A stretch of 64,000 nucleotides of DNA from Sphaerisporangium corydalis (lineage in GTDB: Bacteria; Actinomycetota; Actinomycetes; Streptosporangiales; Streptosporangiaceae). Below the pieces are notes generated by a model. It saw only the letters and a list, made by a program, of their open reading frames with translations. It searched no databases and was not told the DNA's origin. The position numbers were made by a program, and so were the translations under genes. The stretch's first letter is position 1. Each line of letters starts with the position of its first letter. The DNA is taken from NCBI RefSeq assembly GCF_025506355.1, contig NZ_JANZYP010000055.1:1-64000 (forward strand), read 5' to 3'. Shown here in pieces: positions 16,248 to 25,062 of this stretch.

Positions 16248-18509
16248 GTGATGTATATGGTCTTATTTGACGGATTGATGCGGGTGTTCCTGGAGGCGTG
16301 GATGCGGCGTTCGTCCTGGGTCAAGTTGATGGCCGGACCAGGAATCGTGCTGATTCTCCTTCCTGTTCTGACCGACGTCGCCACGGGAGCCCTGCCGGAA
16401 TCCTGGAAACCGTATTCGTGGGTCGCCTGGCCACTTGCGATCCTTCTGGCGAGCTGTATCGCGGTCAACGAGGTCGGCCGGCATCATGCTGATCATGCCT
16501 TGGCCGACCCGCGTCCGCTATCACCGGTCGCCAACACCTGTGGTGATCAGGTGTGGAACATACCCGCACCTGTGCGAACGTTCCACGGTCGTCAATCGGA
16601 CCTCGAACGGCTGAAAGCCGCATTCACCGTCGAACAGGCCGGCCCTTTCACCCGCGCTGTGGTGGCGCTGCACGGGCTGGCGGGAATAGGCAAGACCCAA
16701 CTGGCGCTCGCTCACGCCGCCGACCGTCGTCACCTATTTCGCGTGGGCTGGCTGGTGCCCGCGACGGAGCGGTTGACGGCGGTCACCGCGATGGCGGAAT
16801 TGGCCGAGAGACTTGGGGTCGGTGACAGCGACCGGGAACGGGCTTGCCGGCGCGTGGTCGAGCATCTCAGCGCCCGAGGCGACTGGTTATTGATCTTTGA
16901 CAGTGCCCCGGATCGACAGAGTTTGACGGGACTCGTCCCTGTCACCGGGGAGGGTCAGGTACTGATCACTTCGGTCGATCCGCACTGGGACACCTTGGCA
17001 CGGCCGATGCGAGTCGAAGCGTTCTCCGATGCCGACGCGATCGCTTTTCTGCGCGGGCGTCGCGGTGGTGACACAACCCCGGCAGAGGAGAAGGCGCTGG
17101 TCGAACTGGTCGATCAGCTGGGCGGTCTGCCCTTGGCGTTGGAGCAGGCCGCGGCATACTGCACGGCCGGTGCCATCGGATGGCAGGAATTCATGCATCG
17201 CTATCGCGCCGATTGTGTCAACGTCTTGGGACGTCACCTTCCATGCGACTACGCCACTCCTCTCACCGTGACCTGGCGACTGACGCTTCGATTGATCGAC
17301 GGATGCAATCGGGCCGCTGGACAGTCGTTAAGGATTCTGGCCTTCTATGGTCCTGCTCCCGTACCCCGGGATCTGATCTTCTCCCGGGTCGCCGGTCTAC
17401 CTCGTGCGTTGCGCCGGGCTTCAGCCGACCCGGTGAAGGCGGACGAGGTCGTCGCCACGCTCCTGTCCTGCTCGCTGGTGAACCCGGCGGATACGGCGAG
17501 GCCGGACGCTGCTCAGTCTGGAGCGACGGACCTGCAGTTGCATCAACTGGTCCAGACGGTGATCCGGGACTTCACCATCCAGGGGTCAGCCGTAGCCCGG
17601 CCTCGGTCGGTCGGCAGCTTGTTGGAACGGTCATGGACCTCTGACCGATATGCACGTATTGCCATGGACGTCCTCCTGGCGGCCACTCCTGCGGATGCCC
17701 GAGACTCCCGCCACGGCCCCCGTTTTGTGGCACTCCTCCCTCACGTCCAGGCTCTGCTGGGTCATGCCGATCGGCTGCAGATCGTGTCCAGGAATCTTGC
17801 GACTCTTCAACACATCTACGGCAACTTCCTTGAGTACCGTCGGCACGACGGCGCCGCGCGGTTTCTGCTTGAACGAGCACTCCAGGCTCGTCTGGCCACT
17901 CTCGGCGCCCGCCATATTGAGACTCTCGAGACCATGTCGCTTCTGGGGTTCGCTCTACATCGTGATCCAACTCAGCGACGCCGGTCTCTCGATCTATGCC
18001 GGCAGGCTCTCACCGGCTACCGGCGCCATTTCACCGATCACCATCCCGCGACCCTCACCGCCATAACGTATCTGGGTGCCGCGTTCTTCGGTCTGGAGAA
18101 GATCGAACAGGGCCGGGACATGTGTGAGTACGCACTGTGGGGGCGGCGTGCCACTTTGGGTGATGATCACCCCGACACCTTGAGTTCGATGAACAATCTT
18201 GCGGTCATGCTGTGGCGTTCTGGGGAATTCAGGAGGGCCAAGGAGTTGGCCGAGCAGGCGTTACAGGGGCGCCGCGCCATACTGGGTGAGCACAACCCCG
18301 AGACCTTGCGTTCAATGAACAACATGGCATCCGCGCTCTGGGGATTGGGTGAGCTGGAGCAGGCACGTGACCTATGCGGTCGGGCGTTGTCGCTGCGGCT
18401 CGCCCTCTTGGGGCCTGGCCACCCTGATGTGAACAACTCAGTCGGGGATCTGACGGCGATATGCCAAGCCATCGAAATCGCCAATGGTGCGGATGGGGAT
18501 CGGACGTAG
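16248..18509 (+). CDS. Membrane-tethered STAND (NB-ARC) ATPase with TPR repeats
   Basis: A protein of about 753 residues (GTG 16248; ATG 16251 is equally possible, no clear ribosome site). Two hydrophobic segments (about 28-46 and 58-74) suggest N-terminal membrane anchoring. An NB-ARC-type NTPase follows: TFHGRQSDLERL (111-122), P-loop GLAGIGKT (143-150), Walker B WLLIFD (213-218) and GLPLALEQA (293-301). Residues about 540-740 carry tetratricopeptide repeats of the HP-x-TL-x2-MNNLA type found in STAND proteins. Such proteins sense a signal through the repeats and oligomerise with ATP; some serve in antiphage defence or regulation. No separate effector domain is visible. Base composition is lower in G+C than neighbours, suggesting acquisition. 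Confidence 0.85.
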   Translation: MMYMVLFDGLMRVFLEAWMRRSSWVKLMAGPGIVLILLPVLTDVATGALPESWKPYSWVAWPLAILLASCIAVNEVGRHHADHALADPRPLSPVANTCGDQVWNIPAPVRTFHGRQSDLERLKAAFTVEQAGPFTRAVVALHGLAGIGKTQLALAHAADRRHLFRVGWLVPATERLTAVTAMAELAERLGVGDSDRERACRRVVEHLSARGDWLLIFDSAPDRQSLTGLVPVTGEGQVLITSVDPHWDTLARPMRVEAFSDADAIAFLRGRRGGDTTPAEEKALVELVDQLGGLPLALEQAAAYCTAGAIGWQEFMHRYRADCVNVLGRHLPCDYATPLTVTWRLTLRLIDGCNRAAGQSLRILAFYGPAPVPRDLIFSRVAGLPRALRRASADPVKADEVVATLLSCSLVNPADTARPDAAQSGATDLQLHQLVQTVIRDFTIQGSAVARPRSVGSLLERSWTSDRYARIAMDVLLAATPADARDSRHGPRFVALLPHVQALLGHADRLQIVSRNLATLQHIYGNFLEYRRHDGAARFLLERALQARLATLGARHIETLETMSLLGFALHRDPTQRRRSLDLCRQALTGYRRHFTDHHPATLTAITYLGAAFFGLEKIEQGRDMCEYALWGRRATLGDDHPDTLSSMNNLAVMLWRSGEFRRAKELAEQALQGRRAILGEHNPETLRSMNNMASALWGLGELEQARDLCGRALSLRLALLGPGHPDVNNSVGDLTAICQAIEIANGADGDRT

Positions 18510-18613
18510 TCCCATGCGATGGCGTCGCCGGCCGGGCGACCACACTCGGCCGATCTGAACGACACCGCCCGGTACGTGGTCGGTACACGGCCTCCCTCGG
18601 TACGCGGGCCCGG

Positions 18614-18817
18614 TTACCAGGGGGAGGTGGTCTCCAGGGTTAGGGCTTGCCCGGGTTGGTCTGATTCGTGGGGCTTGAGCATTATTTCTAGGGCGTGGCG
18701 GGCTACTTCGGGGCCCCACGCGCTCACCCGCAGCGCCGGGCCGAGCAGGCCGAGCGCCTCGTGGATCCCGTACACGCCGACGTCCAGGAGCGGACCCGAG
18801 CCCTCCTGGTAGAACAA
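18614..18817 (-). pseudogene. Internally deleted Gfo/Idh/MocA oxidoreductase remnant
   Basis: The minus-strand frame encodes FYQEGSGPLLDVGVYGIHE and LLGPALRVSAWG, which match the central YxxGGGPLLDxGxY region of Gfo/Idh/MocA dehydrogenases. It then jumps directly to ARHALEIMLKPHES and GQALTLETT, which match the extreme C-terminus of the same family. The NAD-binding N-terminal domain and about 100 intervening residues are missing. This is a decayed gene, not a functional protein. It sits between the STAND gene and the phosphotransferase gene. Confidence 0.75.
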
Positions 18818-18848
18818 GGTCGGCCCTCGGCGTGGCCTGACGCCGCTG

Positions 18849-19772
18849 TCAGCAGGTCATCTGGCGGATGTCTTCGGCGAGATGGGGGAGGGGGGTGGGC
18901 TCGCCGGTGGAGGCGTACCAGTCCCACAGTTCCAGGGCGTGGAAGAGCCGGTACAGCGGGAAGGCGCCGGGCCAGGTCGGGGGGAGCGGGCCGTACCCCT
19001 CCAGCAGGCCGCGCCGCTTGGCCGGGGCGCCGCGCATGGAGTAGAAGTCGGTCTTGGCCAGGTCCAGCAGGGGGTCGGCGGCGAGCGCGTTCTCCACGTC
19101 GACCAGGCCGGTGACCCGCCACCCGCCGTCGCCGTGAGCGACCAGGATGTTGCCCTCGTAGAAGTCGTTGTGGCACAGGACCGCGTTCGGGCAGCCGGCG
19201 AAGGCCGCGTCGCGCGCGGCCACGAAGGACTCGGCCGAGCGCAGCAGGGCGGGGTCGCCGCCGAGGTCGGCGAACTCGCGGAACTTCTGGGTGAAGCGCT
19301 CGCGCATGTACTCGGCGTTGGTCGCCACCGGGGACAGGACGCCGGTGACGACGTACCCGAAGGCGTCCTGCCGCAGCCGGTGCACGGCGCCGAGCAGTTC
19401 GCCGAGCCGCCGGTAGATCCGGTGGGTCTCCTCCCCGGTCATCGCGGCACCGGCCTCCGACAGGGGAGTGCCCTCAAGGGCGGTCATGACCGTGTAGGCG
19501 CCGTCGATGACCGTCCGGGAGCCGTCGGTGCCGAGCACCTCGGGCACCGGGAGGCCGGCCTCGGCCAGCAGACCGTAGACGTGCGCCTCCTTGGCCATCT
19601 TCCAGTCGAGGCCCTCGGGGTAGACCTTGATGATCAGGCGGGTGGGCGGGCGGTCGCAGCGGATCTCGAAGACGCCGCTGTTCTCCCCGCCGGTGCGGGG
19701 GACCACCTCCGCGACGGCGACGCCGGGAAGCAGGGAGCGGAGGGCGTCGCGTGCCTGGGCAGCGGTTATCAT
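18849..19772 (-). CDS. Aminoglycoside phosphotransferase (APH)-family kinase
   Basis: A 307-residue protein with an eukaryotic-like kinase fold. GENSGVFEI is the nucleotide-binding strand region, LIIKVYPE holds the invariant Lys, and [13 protein letters not shown] is the catalytic Brenner motif (HxDxxxxN). [19 protein letters not shown] carries the metal-binding Asp and the family's usual continuation. Relatives phosphorylate aminoglycosides, homoserine, choline or sugars; context gives no substrate. The start ATG 19772 abuts a 41-bp tandem duplication that forms its leader and likely promoter. Good family call, unknown function; resistance should not be assumed. Confidence 0.87.
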   Translation of the reverse strand: MITAAQARDALRSLLPGVAVAEVVPRTGGENSGVFEIRCDRPPTRLIIKVYPEGLDWKMAKEAHVYGLLAEAGLPVPEVLGTDGSRTVIDGAYTVMTALEGTPLSEAGAAMTGEETHRIYRRLGELLGAVHRLRQDAFGYVVTGVLSPVATNAEYMRERFTQKFREFADLGGDPALLRSAESFVAARDAAFAGCPNAVLCHNDFYEGNILVAHGDGGWRVTGLVDVENALAADPLLDLAKTDFYSMRGAPAKRRGLLEGYGPLPPTWPGAFPLYRLFHALELWDWYASTGEPTPLPHLAEDIRQMTC

Positions 19773-19773
19773 C

Positions 19774-19855
19774 ACCGGCAGGCTCCAAGGGGGCCAGTGG
19801 GCTGGGTTCTCATTACCGGCAGGCTCCAAGGGGGCCAGTGGGCTGGGTTCTCATT
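19774..19855. repeat. Exact 41-bp tandem duplication
   Basis: Positions 19774-19814 and 19815-19855 are identical. The pair begins directly upstream of the APH start codon and ends 59 bases before the crcB start, so it lies within the shared divergent promoter region. Exact identity points to a recent duplication. Confidence 0.92.
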
Positions 19856-19914
19856 CAAGGCGGGCGCGAGGGTCCCGGCAAGCACTTTTCGACGCGCGGC
19901 AGGCGGGAGACCGG

Positions 19915-20382
19915 ATGGAAGCGCACCGGCCGGGCGCGGTGGACGAGCCCGTCGACCCTGATGTCGAGCTGCCGGTACGGCGGGGCGAGCTGTGGCGCGG
20001 GCAGGGGCCGGTGCTCGCCGTGGTCGCGGCCGGCGGCGCCATCGGGGCCTGCGCCCGCTACGGCGCCGCGCTGCTGTGGCCGACCGCCCCGGAGGCGTTC
20101 CCCTGGACGACGCTGCTGGTCAACCTCGCCGGCTGCGCGGCCATCGGCGTGCTGATGGTGCTGGTCAGCGAGATCTGGACGGCGCACCATCTGGTGCGCC
20201 CGTTCGTCGGCACCGGCGTGCTCGGCGGGTTCACCACCTTCTCCGCCTACGCCGTCGACGCCGTGCGCCTGATCCAGGCCCGCCACGCCGCGACGGCGCT
20301 GGCGTACCTGGCGCTGACGCTGGTCACGGCGCTGGTGGCCGTGTGGGCGGCGGCGACCCTGACCCGCAGGGCGGTCAGGTGA
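19915..20382 (+). CDS. crcB: Fluoride channel subunit CrcB/Fluc (first of pair)
   Basis: A 155-residue membrane protein from ATG 19915 (GGGAGA upstream). It has the four-helix CrcB/Fluc topology: [15 protein letters not shown] in helix one, [12 protein letters not shown] (Asn of the pore) and [15 protein letters not shown], which includes the break and Phe-box region of helix three. The hydrophilic N-terminal extension of about 35 residues is longer than usual. Fluc channels export toxic fluoride as dual-topology dimers; actinomycetes often use two genes that form a heterodimer. The GTGA overlap with the next gene supports this. Confidence 0.92.
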   Translation: MEAHRPGAVDEPVDPDVELPVRRGELWRGQGPVLAVVAAGGAIGACARYGAALLWPTAPEAFPWTTLLVNLAGCAAIGVLMVLVSEIWTAHHLVRPFVGTGVLGGFTTFSAYAVDAVRLIQARHAATALAYLALTLVTALVAVWAAATLTRRAVR

Positions 20383-20753
20383 CCTGGCTGCTGGTCATCG
20401 CGGGCGCGGCGGTGGGCGCCCCCCTCCGGTACCTGACCGACCGGGCCGTCCGTTCCCGGCACGACTCGGCCTTCCCCTGGGGGACGCTCACCGCCAACGT
20501 GGCCGGCTGCCTGGTGCTCGGGCTGCTGACCGGCGCGCTGGCCGCCGGGGCCGCCTCCTCCTCCCTGGGACTCCTGCTGGGCACGGGGCTGTGCGGTGCC
20601 CTCACCACCTACTCGACGTTCTCCTACGAGACGCTGCGGCTGGCCGAGACCGGCGCGCGCTTCTGCGCCGTGGCCAACGTCGTCGCCAGCGTGGCCGCCG
20701 GCCTTGGCGCGGCCGTCGCGGGCGCGGCCCTGGCCCAGGCGATCTGGAACTGA
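20379..20753 (+). CDS. crcB: Fluoride channel subunit CrcB/Fluc (second of pair)
   Basis: A 124-residue partner with [32 protein letters not shown] (pore Asn) and [14 protein letters not shown] (helix-three break and Phe residues). The start GTG 20379 overlaps the first subunit's TGA, so the two are translated together in matched amounts. The pair probably inserts in opposite orientations and forms one heterodimeric fluoride channel. I did not find a recognisable fluoride riboswitch upstream. Confidence 0.92.
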   Translation: MTWLLVIAGAAVGAPLRYLTDRAVRSRHDSAFPWGTLTANVAGCLVLGLLTGALAAGAASSSLGLLLGTGLCGALTTYSTFSYETLRLAETGARFCAVANVVASVAAGLGAAVAGAALAQAIWN

Positions 20754-20770
20754 CCCCACCACCCGGACCG

Positions 20771-20799
20771 CCCCGGATCGCTCGTCAGGCGATCGGGGG
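20771..20799. terminator. Hairpin between convergent crcB pair and glycan operon
   Basis: GATCGC-TCGTCAG-GCGATC forms a 6-bp stem with a 7-base loop. It is extended on the outside by CCCCG and GGGGG with a one-base offset. It lies 18 bases after the crcB stop and 18 before the convergent hydrolase stop, so it likely serves both. Confidence 0.65.
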
Positions 20800-20816
20800 C
20801 CGGCCCGGGCGGCCCG

Positions 20817-22991
20817 TCAGGGGTAGATGTCGGCGCTGTCCAGCGCGATGTTGCCGCCCGTGCTCGCCGGATCGCGCGCGCCGGTCACCGTGACGGTGAG
20901 GGTGTGGGCGCCCGCCGCCAGCACGGCGCTGGTCCACACGACACCGGAGGCGTTCCTGACCGGCGCGTAGTCGTCGACCTGGACCGGCGCCCCGCCGTCG
21001 ACCGCGACCGTCATGATGGCCTGGTCGGCGTCCTTGACCGCGTGCAGCGCGACCCGGGTCCCGGTGAAGGCGAGCCGGGCCACCGACCCGGCGGTGAAGC
21101 TCCAGTTGGCCGTCCCCGCGTACATGTCCGGGACGCCGGTGGTCACCCCCCACCCGCTTCCGTAGGTGAAGTGCGTGCCGGTGGTGGCGTTGGCGTCGAC
21201 CCGCGTGACCTGCGGCTGCCCCACGTCGGCCCGGTCGAGCGCGATGTTCTGGCCGGTACTCGCGGGGTTGCGGTCGGGGGCGACGGTGATGACGACCACG
21301 TGCGGCCCCGGGTCGAGCACGGGGCTGGTCCACACCACGGCGGAGGCGTTCCTGGCGGGCGCGTAGTCGTCCACGGTCACCGGCACCGAGCCGTCCACCG
21401 AGACCAGCATCCGTCCCTGGTCGGTGTCGCGGACGGCGCGCAGCGCGACCTGGCCGCCGGTGAAGCGCAGCAGGGCCGTGGAGCCCGCCGTGTGGCTCCA
21501 GTTGGCCGTCCCGGCGTACATGTCCGCGACCCCGCTGGTCTGCGACCAGCCGGCGCCGTAGGTGAACTGGTGCGGTCCGGCGGCGGTGGCGGCGCCGTCG
21601 ACGGTGGCGGAGGCGGTGGTGGCCGGGGTCAGCGTCACGTAGTAGGCGTCGTTGGCGGCTTGCCAGGTCACCGGGACCTGGGCGGAGGTGGTGCCGGGGG
21701 GCAGGGTCTGTGAACCGACCACGACCGGCTGGGCCAGGGGGTTCTGGTCGGGGATCCGCTGCACGACGACCCTGACGCCCTGGGGACCTGACAGCCACGG
21801 GGTGGCGCCGAGCCCGGTGAGCGCGAGGGTGACCGGCCCGGTGTTCCCCGAGGAGTCGCCGACCAGGATGCCGGCCCGGGCGCGCGCCTGGTCGGCGGCG
21901 GCCACCGCGTCGACGCTCCCCGCGCCGCCGGTGACCGTGGCGAGCCGGCCGGTCAGCTCGGCGTACGCCTTGTAGACCCACCACTGGCCGGTCGGCCGTA
22001 GCGTCCCCCCGACCGGGACCAGCGTGGAGTCCAGGGTGCCGGCGACGCAGCAGTCGGTCCAGATGGCGTGGTCGGCGGTGACGAGCCCGGATCTGGCGAT
22101 CCTGGCCAGGTGCCAGGCCTGGACGCCGGCCCGCTGCTGCGGGGAGAATAGATACTCGTTCATGGACAGCCGGACGCCGGAGATCCCCGCGGCGGCCAGC
22201 GAATTGCGTGCCGTCTGCGCGTCGGCGGCGGGGTCGGTGCTGAAGTGCCAGTTGAGCACGTCGGGGACGGTGCCGGCCGCCTTGACGTGGCCGAGGAAGG
22301 TGGCGATGTCACCCGGGTAGAAACCCGCCTGGGACGGGCCCACGATGGCGGCACCCGGCAGCAGACGCCGGATCTCCCGTACGGCGGTGTCCCACATCTG
22401 GAAGTACTGGACGGTGCCGAAGCCGGGCGGGAAGAACGCGCCGGCGGGCTCGTTCCAGATGTCGAACATCACCGTCTGGCCGGAGGCCCTGACGTCGGCG
22501 GTGACCCGGCCGAGGAAGGCGAGCCAGTTGGCGCAGTCCCCGCCGGCGCAGGGGTAGACGGTGCTGCCCGGCTGGGTGGTGTCGGCACCCCAGACGTCGC
22601 TGACGAGCAGGTGGTAGGCGGCCGAGTAGGGGGCGGTGCGCAGCCGCCGCGCCTGTGACAGGGCGGAGTCGATCCGCACGCGGTACCCGTTGCCCGCGGC
22701 GTAGCCGTCGCCGACCCAGCCGTGGCCGTCCAGCCGCGCGCCCCCTCCCCGGGCCGAGGTCGGGGCGAGCGGGGCAAGCAGGTGGTCGGCGGGACCCCTG
22801 CCGTCTTGGCTGAGCCCGTACAGGAAACCGGCGCCGGCGCCGGTGACCGGGCCGGTGGTGGCCGACAGGTCGACGGTGAGGACGGGGGCCGCCGCGTCCG
22901 CCCTGCCGGGGGCGGCGAGCCCGCAGGCGAGCAGGAGGACGGTGAGCAGGCGGGCGAGGGCGTGGCGTGCGGTCCGGGGGGTGAAGCGCAT
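20817..22991 (-). CDS. Secreted clan GH-A-like glycoside hydrolase with two C-terminal modules
   Basis: A 724-residue exported protein (ATG 22991, GGAAGG upstream; signal peptide to about residue 34). The N-terminal half looks like a TIM-barrel of clan GH-A, near family 39: FDIWNEPAG gives the acid/base Glu181 and SGVRLSMNEYLF the nucleophile Glu279. A beta-sandwich (about 350-465) is followed by two tandem modules of about 120 residues (about 475-595 and 602-724). Each contains DMYAGTANWS, VDDYAP-x-RNAS-x-VVWTS and NPASTG/DPASTG motifs, resembling carbohydrate-binding modules. It is the last gene of the LacI-ABC-GH31 operon and probably releases the oligosaccharide that the transporter imports. 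Substrate unknown. Confidence 0.78.
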   Translation of the reverse strand: MRFTPRTARHALARLLTVLLLACGLAAPGRADAAAPVLTVDLSATTGPVTGAGAGFLYGLSQDGRGPADHLLAPLAPTSARGGGARLDGHGWVGDGYAAGNGYRVRIDSALSQARRLRTAPYSAAYHLLVSDVWGADTTQPGSTVYPCAGGDCANWLAFLGRVTADVRASGQTVMFDIWNEPAGAFFPPGFGTVQYFQMWDTAVREIRRLLPGAAIVGPSQAGFYPGDIATFLGHVKAAGTVPDVLNWHFSTDPAADAQTARNSLAAAGISGVRLSMNEYLFSPQQRAGVQAWHLARIARSGLVTADHAIWTDCCVAGTLDSTLVPVGGTLRPTGQWWVYKAYAELTGRLATVTGGAGSVDAVAAADQARARAGILVGDSSGNTGPVTLALTGLGATPWLSGPQGVRVVVQRIPDQNPLAQPVVVGSQTLPPGTTSAQVPVTWQAANDAYYVTLTPATTASATVDGAATAAGPHQFTYGAGWSQTSGVADMYAGTANWSHTAGSTALLRFTGGQVALRAVRDTDQGRMLVSVDGSVPVTVDDYAPARNASAVVWTSPVLDPGPHVVVITVAPDRNPASTGQNIALDRADVGQPQVTRVDANATTGTHFTYGSGWGVTTGVPDMYAGTANWSFTAGSVARLAFTGTRVALHAVKDADQAIMTVAVDGGAPVQVDDYAPVRNASGVVWTSAVLAAGAHTLTVTVTGARDPASTGGNIALDSADIYP

Positions 22992-23067
22992 GGGGCCTTC
23001 CTTCGGGGGAACGATGCACTCGAGGTTCGGACGGGCCCGGGCGCCGCCCCGGGACGTGGGTCGCCGG

Positions 23068-25047
23068 CTACCGGATCCGGGGTACGCGTGAGCCGGTGCG
23101 GGCGAAGACGGGGATGTGTTCCAGGGGGGCCTCGACCCGCAGGGTCCGCCCGCCCGGGTGGTCGGTGCCGGTGGCGGTGTCGGTCCAGGACGTCCCGCCG
23201 GGGAGGTGGACCGCGCGCGAGCGGGCGCCCGCCTCCAGCACCGGGGCGACGAGCAGGTCGGGGCCGAGCAGGAACTGGTCGTCGGCCCGCCAGCTCGGCT
23301 CGTCGCCGGGGAAGTCCACGAACAGCGGGCGCATCGGGGGCAGCCCGCTGCGGGACGCCTCGCGCATCTGCTCCATGATGTAGCCGCGCAGCCGTTCCCG
23401 CAGCCGCAGCTGGCCGGCGATGATGGCCGACGCCCGCTCGCCGTAGGACCACACCTCGTTCGGGCCGCCGGAGTGGCCGGCGTGGAAGCCGTCGCGCGGC
23501 TCGCGGTGCCCGTGCAGCCGGAACAGCGGGCAGAACACCCCGTACTGGAACCAGCGCACCATCAGCTCCCGGTACTCCTCGGACTCCGGGTCGCCGCCGT
23601 GGAAGCCGCCGATGTCGGTCGTCCACCACGGCAGCCCGCTCATGGCCACGTTCAGCCCCGCCCTGACCTGGGCGTTCAGTGACTCGAAGGTCGAGGGGAC
23701 GTCCCCTGACCACAGGGCCGCGCCGAAACGCTGGCTGCCCGCCCAGGCCGAGCGGACCAGGCAGACGACGTCCTGCTCGCCCTCGGCGCGCATGTGCTCG
23801 TAAAAGCCGCGCACGTGTTCGAGCGGGTACATGTTCGCCACCTCGCGCGCGGGCCCGGCGGCGAGGTGGGTGACGGCGGGCCGCTCGGGGAAGATCTCCG
23901 GCTCGCAGGCGTCCAGCCACCAGACCCGAACGCCGAGGTCGTAGTAGTTCTTCTTGACCTTCGACCAGACGTACGCGCGGGCGCGCGGCTCGGTCGCGTC
24001 GTAGAAGGCCACCCCCAGGGAGTGGCCGCCGAACCCGGTGTCGGGGAACCGGTGGAGCAGCGGCGCCCCCTCCTCGGTGGTGACCAGCAGGCCCTGGCCG
24101 AGCATCTCCTCGTAGTTCTCGCTGAGCGGGCTCACCGACGGCCAGATCGACACCATCAGCTTGACGCCCATGGCGTCGAGCTCCTTGACCATGGCGGCCG
24201 GGTCGGGCCAGTCGGCGGTGTCGAAGCGCCAGTCGCCGAGGTGGGTCCAGTGGAAGTAGTCGACGACGATCACCGACAGCGGCAGACCGCGGCGCCGGTG
24301 CTCGCGGGCGACCTCCAGCAGCTCCTCCTGGCTGCGGTAGCGCAGCTTGGACTGCCAGAACCCGGTGGCCCATTCGGGAAGCGGCGGGGCGTGCCCGGTG
24401 GCGTCGGCGTAGTGGCCGAGGATCTCCGCCGGGCCCGCGCCGGTGGTGACCCAGTAGTCGATCTGCCGGGCGGAGTCGGCCACCCAGCGGGTGCCGTTCG
24501 CGGCGAACTCGACGCGGCCGAGCGCGGGCGTGTTCCACAGCAGGCCGTACCCGCGCGAGGACACGACGAACGGGATGGTCACCTCGCCGTTGCGCTGGAC
24601 CAGGTCGATCACGGTGTGCTTCTGGTCGAGCAGCCCGTGGGTGTGCTGCCCGAGGCCGAAGATCTTCTCGTCGTCGTAGGCGGCGAAGCGCTGCTCGATG
24701 CGGTGGCGGCCGTCGGTGCCCGCGGTGAACAGGCGGGGGCCGGGCCAGGCGAAGTGGGCCGGCGCCTCCGACAGCAGTTCGGTGCCGTCCCCGGCGCGGC
24801 TGAAGCGCAGCTCCCCCGACGGGGACAGGTCGGCCCGCAGGTCGCCGACGGTCAGCGTCGACCCGTCCGGCCCGTGGGAGACGACCGCCTCGGCCGGGCC
24901 GGGGTCGCCGGCCAGCGCTCCGGGCAGGTCGCCGGCGATGTCCCCCCGGGCCGCCCGGACGCGGACGCTGCCGGGCCCCCAGGGTTCGACGCGCAGCACG
25001 TGCTCGCTGCTGCGGAATTCCAACCGGTTCGTGTCCTGCTGACGCAC
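23068..25047 (-). CDS. GH31 alpha-glycosidase (alpha-xylosidase/alpha-glucosidase type)
   Basis: A 659-residue cytosolic enzyme without a signal peptide. It has the N-terminal beta-sandwich of GH31, then the TIM barrel: ATGFWQSKLRYRSQEELLE, IVVDYFHW, WWLDACEPEI with nucleophile Asp379, and ALWSGDVPSTFESL with acid/base Asp449. The WLDACEPE form and KKNYYDLGV context recall alpha-xylosidases, but alpha-glucosidase activity is also possible. It is encoded just after the sugar ABC permeases, so it probably hydrolyses the imported oligosaccharide inside the cell. A gap of 76 bases separates it from the secreted hydrolase gene. Confidence 0.9.
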   Translation of the reverse strand: MRQQDTNRLEFRSSEHVLRVEPWGPGSVRVRAARGDIAGDLPGALAGDPGPAEAVVSHGPDGSTLTVGDLRADLSPSGELRFSRAGDGTELLSEAPAHFAWPGPRLFTAGTDGRHRIEQRFAAYDDEKIFGLGQHTHGLLDQKHTVIDLVQRNGEVTIPFVVSSRGYGLLWNTPALGRVEFAANGTRWVADSARQIDYWVTTGAGPAEILGHYADATGHAPPLPEWATGFWQSKLRYRSQEELLEVAREHRRRGLPLSVIVVDYFHWTHLGDWRFDTADWPDPAAMVKELDAMGVKLMVSIWPSVSPLSENYEEMLGQGLLVTTEEGAPLLHRFPDTGFGGHSLGVAFYDATEPRARAYVWSKVKKNYYDLGVRVWWLDACEPEIFPERPAVTHLAAGPAREVANMYPLEHVRGFYEHMRAEGEQDVVCLVRSAWAGSQRFGAALWSGDVPSTFESLNAQVRAGLNVAMSGLPWWTTDIGGFHGGDPESEEYRELMVRWFQYGVFCPLFRLHGHREPRDGFHAGHSGGPNEVWSYGERASAIIAGQLRLRERLRGYIMEQMREASRSGLPPMRPLFVDFPGDEPSWRADDQFLLGPDLLVAPVLEAGARSRAVHLPGGTSWTDTATGTDHPGGRTLRVEAPLEHIPVFARTGSRVPRIR

Positions 25048-25062
25048 ATGAATCCTTCCGGG

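Noticed and set aside
18849-19772. Antibiotic resistance gene
   Set aside because: Only the broad APH family can be supported; no residues specific to known aminoglycoside enzymes or resistance context were recognised.
19773-19914. Fluoride riboswitch upstream of crcB
   Set aside because: I looked for the conserved GGxGAUGG and downstream pseudoknot elements and did not see a convincing match; the region is mainly the 41-bp duplication.
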